From NCBI RefSeq assembly GCF_001424425.1, contig NZ_LMPT01000019.1:1135206-1199205 (forward strand): DNA of 64,000 nt, written 5' to 3'. Of the stretch, positions 19,067 through 27,533 are shown one piece after another (position 1 is the stretch's first letter; each line of letters opens with the position of its first letter). The notes under the pieces were generated by a model that ran no database searches, was not told where the DNA came from, and saw nothing but the letters and a program-made list of their open reading frames with translations. Origin of the DNA: Acidovorax sp. Leaf191 (GTDB taxonomy: Bacteria; Pseudomonadota; Gammaproteobacteria; Burkholderiales; Burkholderiaceae_C). The translations under genes were made by a program, and so were the position numbers.

Positions 19067-19718
19067 TCATTTCCAAGTTCGACGCACTGCTTCATCGCTC
19101 ATCCATCGGAAAGGGTGCTCGCGCCTTGAGCGCAGTGAATTGGGAAGCACCTCTTCAATCGCGGCTTCGACGAGCGCTCTCAATGAGGGCCCAGGTTTCC
19201 CGACTGTGCACGCGTTCACGACAAGATCCCCTTGGCGGTAAATCAGCTTGAGCCGTTCCTGAAAGTACGCCCTCGCTCCGCTGTCCCATGCCTCACGGAA
19301 CACTTTGCTCCTGTAAAGGCGAGTGGCCTGACCGAGCGAGCATTGATAGGGGGATGGCGTTGATCAAGTAAAGCTGGGTCTCGTTCTTATTCCAACACGG
19401 AGGCACGAGCAATCCGGCTCGTTTGCGGATGTGGCGCCCCGTCACCCCATTTGCGGGCCAGGGCGTGTACGGCTGCCTGGACCCGTATTCATCGATGTGG
19501 GGTGACTCCAAGACGAGCAGGATGCATTGGACTTCGCTGCACCTTTCCGGCAGTGCCTGTGCCACCGAACTCCAGTCCCTCAGATCAGTTAGCTGTGAAA
19601 TGCGGCCAACTAACCTGTCTGGACACTCACGTCGATCAAAGTTCGGTGTGGAACTCGGGCACACGCTGTGGACGGACCTCTCGAAATCAGCAGGAGTGAA
19701 AGCAGCGGGGGTTTTCAT
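19067..19718 (-). pseudogene. Frameshifted unknown gene
   Basis: Two minus-strand frames together make one protein. The first (19718 down to about 19355) holds RCSEVQCILLVLESPHIDEY, NGVTGRHIRKRAGL and LYLINAIPL. The second frame (to 19067) continues QCSLGQATRLYRSKVFREAW and then GDLVVNACTVGKPGPSLR. The switch lies near a CCCCC run around 19350-19357, consistent with loss or gain of one base. I do not recognise the family; the pattern LVLESPH, then a GVTG region, then an NACTVG region faintly recalls small nucleotide- or uracil-DNA-binding folds. A sequencing error cannot be excluded. Confidence 0.55.
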
Positions 19719-19881
19719 GGAGCGCAGCTTGCCCCTTCGTGGGCCGATATCGAAGAATTGCGACCCTCGAGGATATGACGTTTTCTCACGGATTCAAGAC
19801 ATGTGTACATGTGTGGACGCAGCCTGTCATCTGTGGCATGAGAGCTTCTGGCTGCGTTAAACTACATAGTCGCGCCTGGGC

Positions 19882-20730
19882 TTAGCGCTGCTGACCACCT
19901 TTGTTTAAGAACTCAATCCCCGTGCGTTTGACCAGTTCCTGATAGCTGATCGGTGGCCCAGCTACCTCACGCTCACGGTTCGCCTGCCAATGCGCCCATG
20001 CCCGCTGTGTCGTCGCGTCGTACACCAGCTTGTAGAGATAGGTCGGCACGCGCACGCCGTTGTCTCCAACGCGCGGACTGCTCTCGGTGAAAACGGGACC
20101 TGTGATCACAAACACATCCCCCTTGGCCCGCTTTACATAGTGCCGCGTGTCCTGCTCAATCTTGTTCCAGGCGCCACCGTTGTGCTGAGCATTCTGGGGG
20201 ACCATATTCGCCAAACTGAAGCTCTGGGCCATGGCCGTTGGCGTTGGCATATCTCCCGCAGGTGCCATGTGCCCACGGCTGTAGCCAGAGTTCTTGTAGT
20301 CCTCCAGCTCCGCCCGTTCGCCACTGGGCAAGCGCGCATCCGCAAAAAACCGTTTGGCCCGTTTCTCATCGGCATCCTCGATGAGCCTGCGGTTCAACCG
20401 CTGGGCCACAAACACTGGCGTCTTCGTCGCCCCGGAGTGCAATATCGCAAACGCTTCATAGCAAAGCTCGCGCAGCTGTGGCCGGGGCGTGATGGCCGGA
20501 GGAGTTCCATTCGCAAAGAACTGCGGGCATTGCGCAAAGGAGGTGGGTTCGGGCGTGAGCAGCGCCGCACTGTCGAACTGCTGAGAACGTGCCCAGGAAA
20601 GATTCGGGAGAGCAATGCCGGCAAGAGACAGGGCCAGCACAGCCGCCAGGCGCACACGGCCTGGACAAGAGAAAAAACGATTCACAGAAGAGGCGAGCAA
20701 GTGGAAAAAAAAGATGCCAGATTGGAGCAC
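19882..20730 (-). CDS. Secreted DNA/RNA non-specific endonuclease (NUC family)
   Basis: A 282-residue beta-beta-alpha-metal nuclease related to Serratia nuclease. The catalytic motif is YSRGHMAPAGD (His as general base), with the metal-binding Asn in SLANMVPQNAQHNGGAWN. A hydrophobic segment (LAAVLALSLAGIALPNLSWA) is a signal peptide, placing the enzyme in the periplasm or outside the cell. The GTG at 20730 is the longest start; a GTG at 20685 (reading VNRFFSC) would give a more typical signal length. No immunity gene was identified beside it. Confidence 0.85.
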   Translation of the reverse strand: MLQSGIFFFHLLASSVNRFFSCPGRVRLAAVLALSLAGIALPNLSWARSQQFDSAALLTPEPTSFAQCPQFFANGTPPAITPRPQLRELCYEAFAILHSGATKTPVFVAQRLNRRLIEDADEKRAKRFFADARLPSGERAELEDYKNSGYSRGHMAPAGDMPTPTAMAQSFSLANMVPQNAQHNGGAWNKIEQDTRHYVKRAKGDVFVITGPVFTESSPRVGDNGVRVPTYLYKLVYDATTQRAWAHWQANREREVAGPPISYQELVKRTGIEFLNKGGQQR

Positions 20731-21007
20731 CGTTCACGGTTCGCTTCTGGCCCGAATGCTCAGATCCTGCAGGGATTTACAGCTGCTTGCAGAGTGGGGG
20801 GCACAAACAGAAAGGGCTCCCCAAAGGGAGCCCGATCTGCCTGCCCGCCCCTGCGGTTCAGTGAACACTCCCCACGGCACCAGCACCCGCAAATGCGATG
20901 TGCCACCACCATGGGAAGTCTTGCAACTGCATCAATTCAACCCAAGCAGTTGGTATGCCAAGTTCCATGGCGCTGAATTCGCCAAAGGGTGAGGGCTTCT
21001 TCATGCA

Positions 21008-21706
21008 TCACACTGATTCGACAGGTAACTCTACCTGCTGTGCCGGATCTTTCGCCCGGTGCACAAACAGCTCCAGTGGCGGCACTTTGATCAGCGCCTC
21101 TGCCTGCTCGATAGTGCCTCGCAGCCAAGTATCCCAGTCCCCCTTTTCCAGCGGCACCACGGTACGCTTGTCCTGCATGTCGGGCGCGCGCTTGGGGTCA
21201 GGCCGGTGCATCAGGTTGAGAACCGGCACGTCGTCGCAGTTCTGCGTGATCATGGTGTAGCTGGGCAGCACCTCGCCCGTGGCCGGGTCGGTCCATTCGC
21301 TCCACAGGCCCGCCAAGCCCCAGGGCTCGCCGTCGGCCCGCTCGAACTGCCATGGGATGTGCTTGCCTGTGCCCCAGTAGGGTTCGACATACAGCTGCGC
21401 CGGGATGATGCAGCGCTGCCCCTTGCGCCAGGGGCCGCCGTAGGTCCATGACTTGGCCATGCCCTCGCGCCGGGCGTTGACGGTGCTCAGGCGCTTGCCG
21501 TCCGTGCCGGTAGGGATGTGCGTCTTGGAGTGCGGCGGGATCATGCCCCACTGGCCTACCACCAGTTCTCGTCCAGCTTCGCCCTTGGCCCGCAGGAACG
21601 GCCCACGGTACAGCGGGCTCATCTTGTCGCGCCACTCTTCCTCGGGAACGTCACCGAAGTGCAGCACCAGCTGCTCACGGCCCGGGACCTCGTAGTAGGT
21701 ACACAT
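21008..21706 (-). CDS. yedK: SRAP (HMCES/YedK) abasic-site crosslinking protein
   Basis: A 232-residue SOS-response-associated peptidase-like protein. The family forms a stable thiazolidine crosslink to abasic sites in single-stranded DNA through Cys2; the sequence begins MCTYYEVPG with Cys2 intact. NARREG, RCIIPAQLYVEPYW and the conserved His in LMHRP are present. It is divergent from umuD-umuC, and the single LexA box between them lies 26 bp upstream of its start. Confidence 0.9.
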   Translation of the reverse strand: MCTYYEVPGREQLVLHFGDVPEEEWRDKMSPLYRGPFLRAKGEAGRELVVGQWGMIPPHSKTHIPTGTDGKRLSTVNARREGMAKSWTYGGPWRKGQRCIIPAQLYVEPYWGTGKHIPWQFERADGEPWGLAGLWSEWTDPATGEVLPSYTMITQNCDDVPVLNLMHRPDPKRAPDMQDKRTVVPLEKGDWDTWLRGTIEQAEALIKVPPLELFVHRAKDPAQQVELPVESV

Positions 21707-21732
21707 GGCATCATTCTGGCAGCAGGGAGCTA

Positions 21733-21752
21733 TACTGTAAATATGTACAGTC
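21733..21752. promoter_or_regulatory. LexA (SOS) box overlapping the umuD start
   Basis: The sequence TACTGTAAATATGTACAGTC matches the LexA operator CTGT-N8-ACAG exactly (21735-21750). The umuD ATG (21743) lies inside the box. A TATACT at 21731-21736 could serve as the rightward -10. One operator can repress both umuDC and the divergent yedK. Confidence 0.88.
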
Positions 21753-22189
21753 TTTGGAATTCCTCGCTACCGGTGCCGTACGACACGGCGGCGCAGTCGC
21801 TGGCCTTGCCCCTGTGCGGGGTGAGCGTGCGCGCGGGGTTTCCATCGCCAGCGGACGACTTCGTGGTGGAGCGGCTGGACATCATGCAGTTGCTGGTGAA
21901 GCACCCCCAGGCCACCTATTTCTGGCGCGTGCGGGGCGACTCGATGCGGGACGCTGGCATCGAGGACGGCAGCATCATCGCCGTGGACCGGGCGATCAAG
22001 CCCAAGCACAACAGCATCGTCGTGGCCATTGTGGACGGCGAATGCACCGTGAAGTATCTGCACCAGCGCGCCGGCCGGATCAAGCTGCGGGCGGCCAACC
22101 CTACCTATCCCGACATCATTCCCCGAGAAAGCCAGACCATTGAGGTGTGGGGCGTGGTGAGCGGGTGCGTGAAGCTGTTTCTCACCTGA
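21743..22189 (+). CDS. umuD: DNA polymerase V accessory subunit UmuD
   Basis: A 148-residue LexA-like self-cleaving protein. The cleavage region is VRAGFPSP, the nucleophile Ser is in RVRGDSMRDAG and the Lys is in GECTVKYL. RecA filaments trigger cleavage to UmuD-prime, which joins UmuC to form Pol V. The ATG lies within the LexA box and the nearest AGGGAG is about 14 bases upstream, too far for a good ribosome site, so the message may be leaderless or the start mis-set. umuC follows after 20 bp. Confidence 0.88.
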   Translation: MYSLWNSSLPVPYDTAAQSLALPLCGVSVRAGFPSPADDFVVERLDIMQLLVKHPQATYFWRVRGDSMRDAGIEDGSIIAVDRAIKPKHNSIVVAIVDGECTVKYLHQRAGRIKLRAANPTYPDIIPRESQTIEVWGVVSGCVKLFLT

Positions 22190-22209
22190 TCTGATGGACG
22201 GAGGCCAGC

Positions 22210-23508
22210 ATGTATGCGCTGGTGGATGGCAACAATTTTTACGTGAGCTGTGAGCGGGTTTTCCGCCCCAGCCTGAACGGCCGCCCGGTGGTGGTGCTGA
22301 GCAACAACGATGGCTGCGCCATCGCCCGCAGCAATGAAGCCAAGGCCCTGGGCATCAAGATGGGGGCGCCGTGGTTCCAGATTCGGCACATGGAAGAGAC
22401 CCACGGCCTGGTGGCCTTGAGTGCCAACTTCACCCTATACGGCGACATGAGCAACCGGATGATGAGCCTGGCGGCGGGTCTGGGGCCTTCACAAGAGATC
22501 TACAGCATCGATGAATCGTTCGTGGGCCTGCAGGGCCTGCGGGGCGACCTGATCACACGCAGCCACGCCATCCGCGCCCGCATCCACCAGTGGGTGGGCA
22601 TCCCCTGCGGCATTGGGATTGGCCAGACCAAGACGCTGGCGAAGCTGGCCAACCACATCGCCAAGACGGCCGAGCGCAAACCGGGGAGTTACCCCGCCGA
22701 GCTGGCGCAGGTCTGCAACCTGTCCGCCTTGCCGGCTCAAGACCTGGACGATGTGCTGGCCAGCACGCTGGTGGAAGAAGTCTGGGGCGTGGGCCGCAAG
22801 ATCGGCGCGCAACTGCATGAATGCGGCGTGCATACGGTGCTCGACTTGGCCCGGCTGGACCCAGCCATGGTGCGCAGGCGCTGGAGCGTGGTGCTGGAGC
22901 GCACCGTGCGCGAACTGCAGGGTATGCAGTGCATTGAGCTGGATGACGCGCCCGAGCCCAAGAGAGAGATCGCCTGCACCCGGTCATTCGGCCAGGCGGT
23001 GACGGAGCTGCCGCCGCTGGTGGAGGCCGTGAGCGAGTTCGCCAGCCGTGCGGCCGAGAAGTTGCGCAAGCAAGGGAGCCTGGCAAGCCAGCTGCTGGTG
23101 TTCTGCCACACCTCACCTTTCCGACCCGGACCCCGATTCAACCGCAGCATCGTGGTGCCACTGCGCCGGCCTACGGCTGACACGGGAAAGCTGGTGTGGG
23201 CGGCTGTAGCTGGCATGCGCCGCATGTACGAGCCTGGGTACAAGATGGCCAAGGCAGGGGTGATGCTGCTGGACCTGGTGCCGGGCAATGCGCTGCAGGG
23301 AGAGCTGGATCTGGAGGATGAAGACCACCGGGACCGCACCCAGCTGATGGTGGCTTTGGATGCGCTCAACCAGCGCTATGGCAAGGGCACCGTGCATTCA
23401 GGTGCCACGGGGGGCACCAACAAGGGCAAGGGCTGGGGGATGAAGCAGGAGAGGCGAACGCCGCAGTACACGACGCGGTGGGAGGATGTGCCGGTGGCGC
23501 GGGCCTGA
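22210..23508 (+). CDS. umuC: DNA polymerase V catalytic subunit UmuC
   Basis: A 432-residue Y-family translesion polymerase. The palm starts with [18 protein letters not shown], the catalytic acidic pair is in YSIDESF, and the little-finger region contains [15 protein letters not shown] good GGAGG ribosome site precedes the ATG. It is co-transcribed with umuD under LexA control. Length and motifs suggest a functional enzyme. Confidence 0.94.
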   Translation: MYALVDGNNFYVSCERVFRPSLNGRPVVVLSNNDGCAIARSNEAKALGIKMGAPWFQIRHMEETHGLVALSANFTLYGDMSNRMMSLAAGLGPSQEIYSIDESFVGLQGLRGDLITRSHAIRARIHQWVGIPCGIGIGQTKTLAKLANHIAKTAERKPGSYPAELAQVCNLSALPAQDLDDVLASTLVEEVWGVGRKIGAQLHECGVHTVLDLARLDPAMVRRRWSVVLERTVRELQGMQCIELDDAPEPKREIACTRSFGQAVTELPPLVEAVSEFASRAAEKLRKQGSLASQLLVFCHTSPFRPGPRFNRSIVVPLRRPTADTGKLVWAAVAGMRRMYEPGYKMAKAGVMLLDLVPGNALQGELDLEDEDHRDRTQLMVALDALNQRYGKGTVHSGATGGTNKGKGWGMKQERRTPQYTTRWEDVPVARA

Positions 23509-23690
23509 GAGTGGCGGCGCTCGCACGCTGGAGATCTGTTTTGCAGCGGTTGCCGTCGCTCGTCCTGCCGCTATGGAAGTCCGCTGACGATCTCTCATCG
23601 GTCGTTCGGAGTAGTGGGCCATATTTTTGGATGGAGATAGAGAACACCAATCTATTAGCTCCTCACATGGCTTGCGCTTTCAAGCCAGCT

Positions 23691-24846
23691 TAAGGCAATG
23701 CTGAACAAGTAACGTCATATCCATCGCAAAGCCATTTGAATGCCAAATGGCCCGCAAAGATACTGTGCTTTGCCCCACAGGGCCTGTTTCGGGAGCCTTT
23801 GAGCCCCCTTCGGACCCTTACGGGCGCACCTGTCCCTGCAGGCGCCCTCGGGCAAGGTAGATGTTGGCCAGCGCCAAGGCCGTGAACGCACGCGTGGCGT
23901 TCTTTTGCAGCCCGCGATAGCGCACCTTGGTGAATCCCCACAGGCGCTTTACCACCGCAAAGACATGCTCGACCCGAGCGCGCACCCGTGACTTGTTGCG
24001 GTTCTTGGCCCGCTGAACTTCGTCCACCTCGCCCGCACGGCGGGTGCGCTGGTTGGTGAAGTCCTTGGCCCTGGGGGCTTTGCTCGCTATCAGTGTTTTC
24101 TGGCCGGCGTAGGCCGAGTCGCCGTACACGCGCTGTTCGTTGCCATGCAGCAGATCGGGCAGCGGATGTTTGTCGTGCACGTTGGCCGCCGTCACCACAG
24201 CGCTGTGCGCCAGCCCGCTTTGACTGTCCACGCCAATGTGCAGCTTCATGCCGAAATACCATTGCTGGCCTTTGCGAGTCTGATGCATGTCGGGGTCACG
24301 CGCCTTGTCGGCGTTCTTGGTAGAACTGGGCGCTGCGATGATGGTGGCATCCACGATGGTTCCGGTATTGACCTTGAAGCCCCGCTCCTGCAATTGCTGG
24401 CCTACCTTGGCGAACAAGGCTTCGCCCAGTTTGTGCTCATGGAGCAGTTTGCGCAACTTCAGCAGCGTGGTGGCATCGGGCACGCGTTCGCGACCCAGGT
24501 CAATGCCCACAAAGCGGCGCAGACTGGCGCTGTCATACAGGGCCTGCTCGCACGCCAGATCGGCCAGGTTGAACCAGTGTTGCAGGAAATGGATGCGCAG
24601 CATCCGCTCCAGGCCAATGGGCGGGCGGCCATTGCCTGCCTTGGGGTAGTGCGGCTCTATCACCTGACACAGAGCGGCCCATGGCACTATTGTCTGCATG
24701 GTCCGCAAGAAATCTTCGCGTCGGGTGGGTTTGCGCGAATGCTCGAATCCGTTGTCTTGATCTGCGGCCATTGCCAGGGTCTGCTGCTTCATCTGCGGAT
24801 AACGTTTGACCCCCATCAACGGTGGACCTTAATCAGCGTTGCCCTA
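23691..24846 (-). mobile_element. IS5-family insertion sequence
   Basis: About 1.16 kb bounded by imperfect inverted repeats TAAGGCAATGCTGAACAAG (left, 23691) and TAGGGCAACGCTGATTAAG (right end, read inward from 24846), matching at 15 of 19 positions. It carries one transposase. The flanking 4-mers (CTTA left, CTAA right) are similar to IS5 targets but not identical, so a clean target duplication is not shown. Confidence 0.8.
23818..24819 (-). CDS. IS5-family transposase
   Basis: A 333-residue DDE transposase. A leader with RRPxF-like DFLRTMQTIVPW is followed by the DUF772 segment GRPPIGLERMLRIHFLQHWF, the first Asp in TIVDATIIAAPS, the second in YGDSAYAG, and the DDE C-terminal R-x3-E region RVRARVEHVFAVVKR. 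It appears intact. The start may be the ATG at 24819 or the in-frame MKQQ a few codons later. Confidence 0.93.
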   Translation of the reverse strand: MMGVKRYPQMKQQTLAMAADQDNGFEHSRKPTRREDFLRTMQTIVPWAALCQVIEPHYPKAGNGRPPIGLERMLRIHFLQHWFNLADLACEQALYDSASLRRFVGIDLGRERVPDATTLLKLRKLLHEHKLGEALFAKVGQQLQERGFKVNTGTIVDATIIAAPSSTKNADKARDPDMHQTRKGQQWYFGMKLHIGVDSQSGLAHSAVVTAANVHDKHPLPDLLHGNEQRVYGDSAYAGQKTLIASKAPRAKDFTNQRTRRAGEVDEVQRAKNRNKSRVRARVEHVFAVVKRLWGFTKVRYRGLQKNATRAFTALALANIYLARGRLQGQVRP

Positions 24847-24914
24847 ACTATCGAACCTTCATTCGAGAAATCCCCTGCCGCAAGTGTCTTGGATGCAAGG
24901 TTGGACGCATCCTG

Positions 24915-24953
24915 AATGTACATTTGGACGAGCCCTCAATGTACATTTGGACG
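24915..24953 (+). repeat. Two direct copies of a 16-bp repeat
   Basis: AATGTACATTTGGACG occurs at 24915-24930 and again at 24938-24953. Repeated short end sequences like this are found at the ends of some IS21-type elements; no transposase of that type is adjacent, so it may be the scar of a lost element. Confidence 0.65.
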
Positions 24954-24975
24954 GTAAACGCACCATTGCTTTCCC

Positions 24976-25428
24976 ATGCATAGTCCGACCATCCCGTTTC
25001 GCCTAGTCTCCACTCAGCGCGAAGAGCAATTGGCTCAATTCAACGCCAGGAAAGAAATTGCTTGGTTTGGGTTTAGGGGGGCGTTCAAAGAGCCAGGCTT
25101 GGCGATCATCAATTTCACCAAAATCGAATCTGGCCTTCAGGGAGGTGGAGGAACCTCCGCAATCAATGGCGGTGTTATCGCCGCAGGTTTTGATGCAGCC
25201 TTCGTGCTTGCCGGTTTGGGTCACTACGATTCCAAGGTCGTCGTCACTCTGGAGTTGTCGGTCAAATTTTTGTCCCTTGCACTTGTCAACGAGTCGCTTG
25301 CATTCCAAGCGCATGTGGTTCGATCTGCTAAAAACTTCTCGTTCGCCGAGGGCTTTCTCTCTCAGGCAGGTACAGGGCCAGCCCAGCATTTGGCAATTGC
25401 CACCGCTATGGTGGCGCCTGCGCGCTAG
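24976..25428 (+). CDS. PaaI-family hotdog thioesterase-like protein
   Basis: A 150-residue single hotdog domain. The segment SAINGGVIAAGFDAAFVLAG is the central helix with the usual Gly-Gly, followed by VVTLELSVKFLSLA, the acyl-CoA-binding strand. It probably hydrolyses an acyl-CoA thioester, but the substrate is unknown. It stands alone between the IS5 element and the copper promoter at 25601. Confidence 0.7.
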   Translation: MHSPTIPFRLVSTQREEQLAQFNARKEIAWFGFRGAFKEPGLAIINFTKIESGLQGGGGTSAINGGVIAAGFDAAFVLAGLGHYDSKVVVTLELSVKFLSLALVNESLAFQAHVVRSAKNFSFAEGFLSQAGTGPAQHLAIATAMVAPAR

Positions 25429-25600
25429 GCACGCGGCGGGAATGCGCAAGGCGCCAAAGGTGTCCTTCCCCTCGGCTGAGATGGAGATTTTCGACGGTCG
25501 TTCACCCAAGGCGCGAGCGTTCTAACTCGTAGAGACACCACCAGCAATGGGCTCGTTTGCTGCTTTCCGAGCTTATATGCCGATTGAATTCCGTGAGGCC

Positions 25601-25631
25601 TTGACCTTCCCACCGTGGCAAGGTTCATAGT
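25601..25631 (+). promoter_or_regulatory. CueR-type copper promoter
   Basis: A -35 TTGACC (25601-25606) and a -10 CATAGT (25626-25631) are separated by 19 bp, the over-long spacing typical of MerR-family activation. The spacer holds a dyad centred on 25614 with arms ACCTTCCCAC and GTGGCAAGGT (9 of 10 pairs), matching CueR copper boxes. It would drive the HMA protein and the lipoprotein downstream. Confidence 0.85.
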
Positions 25632-25661
25632 CAAAACGTGAATCAACCAAAGGAGGCTCAC

Positions 25662-25985
25662 ATGGTCCATATCAATGTTCCTGATATGACGTGCGGCACT
25701 TGCGCCCAGCGCATTGGTCGTGCAATAGCTCAGGCCCAACTGCCTGGGGGCGTCGAAGTAGAAATCGACGTAGCTACACGTCAGGTACGCATCCCGGCGC
25801 AAGCCGGAGAAAGCACCGTGGAGCTTGTCCGCTCAGCGATTGAGCGTGCTGGATATAAAGCAGACGCGGCGGTGAGTCCTGCATCTCGCCGAACAACCGG
25901 TGGCTGCTGCTGTGCGTCTCGGCCCGTAGCCCCTGTTGACGTGGATCAAGACGGTGCAAGGCAGACGTCGTCATGCTGCAGTTGA
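25662..25985 (+). CDS. Small HMA metal-binding protein with Cys-rich tail
   Basis: A 107-residue protein. Residues 1-65 form a heavy-metal-associated (CopZ/MerP-like) domain with the metal site DMTCGTCAQR. The C-terminal 40 residues contain CCC and a final CC, giving extra thiols beyond the usual CxxC. No signal peptide, so cytosolic. It probably chaperones Cu(I). The start at 25662 is set by AAGGAGG seven bases upstream rather than the ATG-like codon at 25638. It lies under the CueR-type promoter and is followed after 18 bp by a lipoprotein gene. Confidence 0.85.
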   Translation: MVHINVPDMTCGTCAQRIGRAIAQAQLPGGVEVEIDVATRQVRIPAQAGESTVELVRSAIERAGYKADAAVSPASRRTTGGCCCASRPVAPVDVDQDGARQTSSCCS

Positions 25986-26003
25986 ACTACCAAGGAGACC
26001 ATC

Positions 26004-26507
26004 ATGCGTCTGAACATCGTCGCTGGGCTGTTGACAACCCTATTCGTGGCAGGCTGTGCCGTCGCGCAATCGCCAAAACCTGAGGACGAACACGCAGGCC
26101 ACCACCCCGGAGATGCACAGAGCGGCGGCGTCACAACCCAGTCTGCCCCGGCAGCCACTGCCGCGTCTGCACCGGACGCCTTTGATCGTCAGATGAAGGC
26201 GATGCAGGAAATGCACAAAAAAATGCAGGCGGCCAAGACTCCCGCCGAACGCTCAGCGCTGATGGAGGAGCACATGAAGCTCATGCAGTCAGGCATGGCC
26301 ACGATGGGCGCGGGTAGTTCTGGTGGCATGGGGATGGGAATGATGCAGCAAGGGGCGCAGACCAAACCTGCCATGCCTGCAGCCTCCGGAAACTCGGGTA
26401 TGGGAGGCATGATGGGCATGCACGCTCAAATGGAGCGCCGTATGGCCATGATGGAGCAGATGATGCAAATGATGGTGGACCGCCAAGCAGCCATGCCATC
26501 CAAGTAG
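26004..26507 (+). CDS. Met/His-rich lipoprotein, probable copper binder
   Basis: A 167-residue lipoprotein with the lipobox FVAGCAV. The mature part is rich in Met and His (DEHAGHHPGD, EMHKKMQ, GGMGMGMMQQ, GGMMGMHAQMERRMAMMEQ), a composition seen in periplasmic copper-binding proteins. No named domain is recognised. A good AAGGAG ribosome site precedes it, and it shares the CueR-type promoter with the HMA gene. Confidence 0.75.
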   Translation: MRLNIVAGLLTTLFVAGCAVAQSPKPEDEHAGHHPGDAQSGGVTTQSAPAATAASAPDAFDRQMKAMQEMHKKMQAAKTPAERSALMEEHMKLMQSGMATMGAGSSGGMGMGMMQQGAQTKPAMPAASGNSGMGGMMGMHAQMERRMAMMEQMMQMMVDRQAAMPSK

Positions 26508-26582
26508 TCTCACCGCGAACGTTCTTTGCGGGGGAAGCTATCACTATTCCAAACGCTGGTGAGCTGCGCGAGGCTGGGTGAC

Positions 26583-27512
26583 TCAGTCACTAACCACTGT
26601 GCAGTTGCGCCCGAGCGCCTTTGCCCTGTAAACAGCTTCATCAGAGCGTTTTAGCAGCCGGGCGAGGAAATCCGCTCCGGTTTGGTGTACTGCACATGCC
26701 AGCCCGACACTGACCGTTACTGGCCCCGCCAATGAGCGAACCCGTCTGGCGCATTTGTGCACCCGCTCCGCGATTCGGGCAGCGGCTTCTGCGTCCGCAT
26801 CAGGTAACCAGAGGACGAATTCTTCCCCGCCGTATCGCGCCACCAGGTCCGAACCACGGGCGCCTGCCTGTAACTGGCGAGCAAAGTTCACCAGCACCCG
26901 GTCGCCCTCGGGATGGCCATGCGCATCGTTGATCCGTTTGAAGTAGTCCACGTCCACCATCAACAACGACACGGAACTCTGTCGAGAGGCCGTCCGTTGC
27001 CACTCTTGCACGGTCAATTCCAGCGCACGGCGGTTTTTAAGACCTGTAAGCGGATCAGAGAGACTCAGTTCCGAAAGCTGGCGATTCTGCAATTCAACCT
27101 GTTCATTGCTGGCGGCCAAGCGCTGGGCAAGACCCTGGGCCTCTGCACGGGCCTTGATCAACTCGCCTTCGAAACGGCTGCGTTCGCGGGCCACAAAAAA
27201 GGCCCATACGATGTGGTCGCCCGTCTCCAGGCGCTTGCTGACCGCATTGACCATGACAGGAACAGTCTCGCCGCCAACACCGCGCAGGTGGAGGAATACT
27301 TCGCGCGCACTCTTGGCGTGATGCAGCGTGGGAAACAGGTGGGTCTGGCTGAAAATTCGAGAAGCTGGTGTCAACAGTTCATCCATGGAGTGGCCGAGCC
27401 AAAACGCCTCCGTGCCCCCGATCAGGACAAGGAACTCCCTGTTCATCCGCACGATGTGCCCCACCGGGTCCGTGATCATCATCGCGCAAGGGATGTCATC
27501 AACCGCCAGCAT
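26583..27512 (-). CDS. PAS-GGDEF diguanylate cyclase
   Basis: A 309-residue soluble protein. A PAS domain (residues 1-125, beginning VDDIPCAMMITDPVGHIVRM) and a coiled linker (about 115-150) precede a GGDEF domain with an intact active site (RYGGEEFVLWLP). It probably makes c-di-GMP. It lies 21 bp after an RsbQ-type hydrolase gene, the same order as rsbQ-rsbP in Bacillus subtilis, where the hydrolase acts on the PAS domain. Confidence 0.92.
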   Translation of the reverse strand: MLAVDDIPCAMMITDPVGHIVRMNREFLVLIGGTEAFWLGHSMDELLTPASRIFSQTHLFPTLHHAKSAREVFLHLRGVGGETVPVMVNAVSKRLETGDHIVWAFFVARERSRFEGELIKARAEAQGLAQRLAASNEQVELQNRQLSELSLSDPLTGLKNRRALELTVQEWQRTASRQSSVSLLMVDVDYFKRINDAHGHPEGDRVLVNFARQLQAGARGSDLVARYGGEEFVLWLPDADAEAAARIAERVHKCARRVRSLAGPVTVSVGLACAVHQTGADFLARLLKRSDEAVYRAKALGRNCTVVSD

Positions 27513-27533
27513 GTTCCGCCCTCTCGGTTTCGC

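Noticed and set aside
23691-24846. Four-base target duplication of the IS5 element
   Set aside because: The flanks CTTA and CTAA differ by one base, so a true duplication is not shown.
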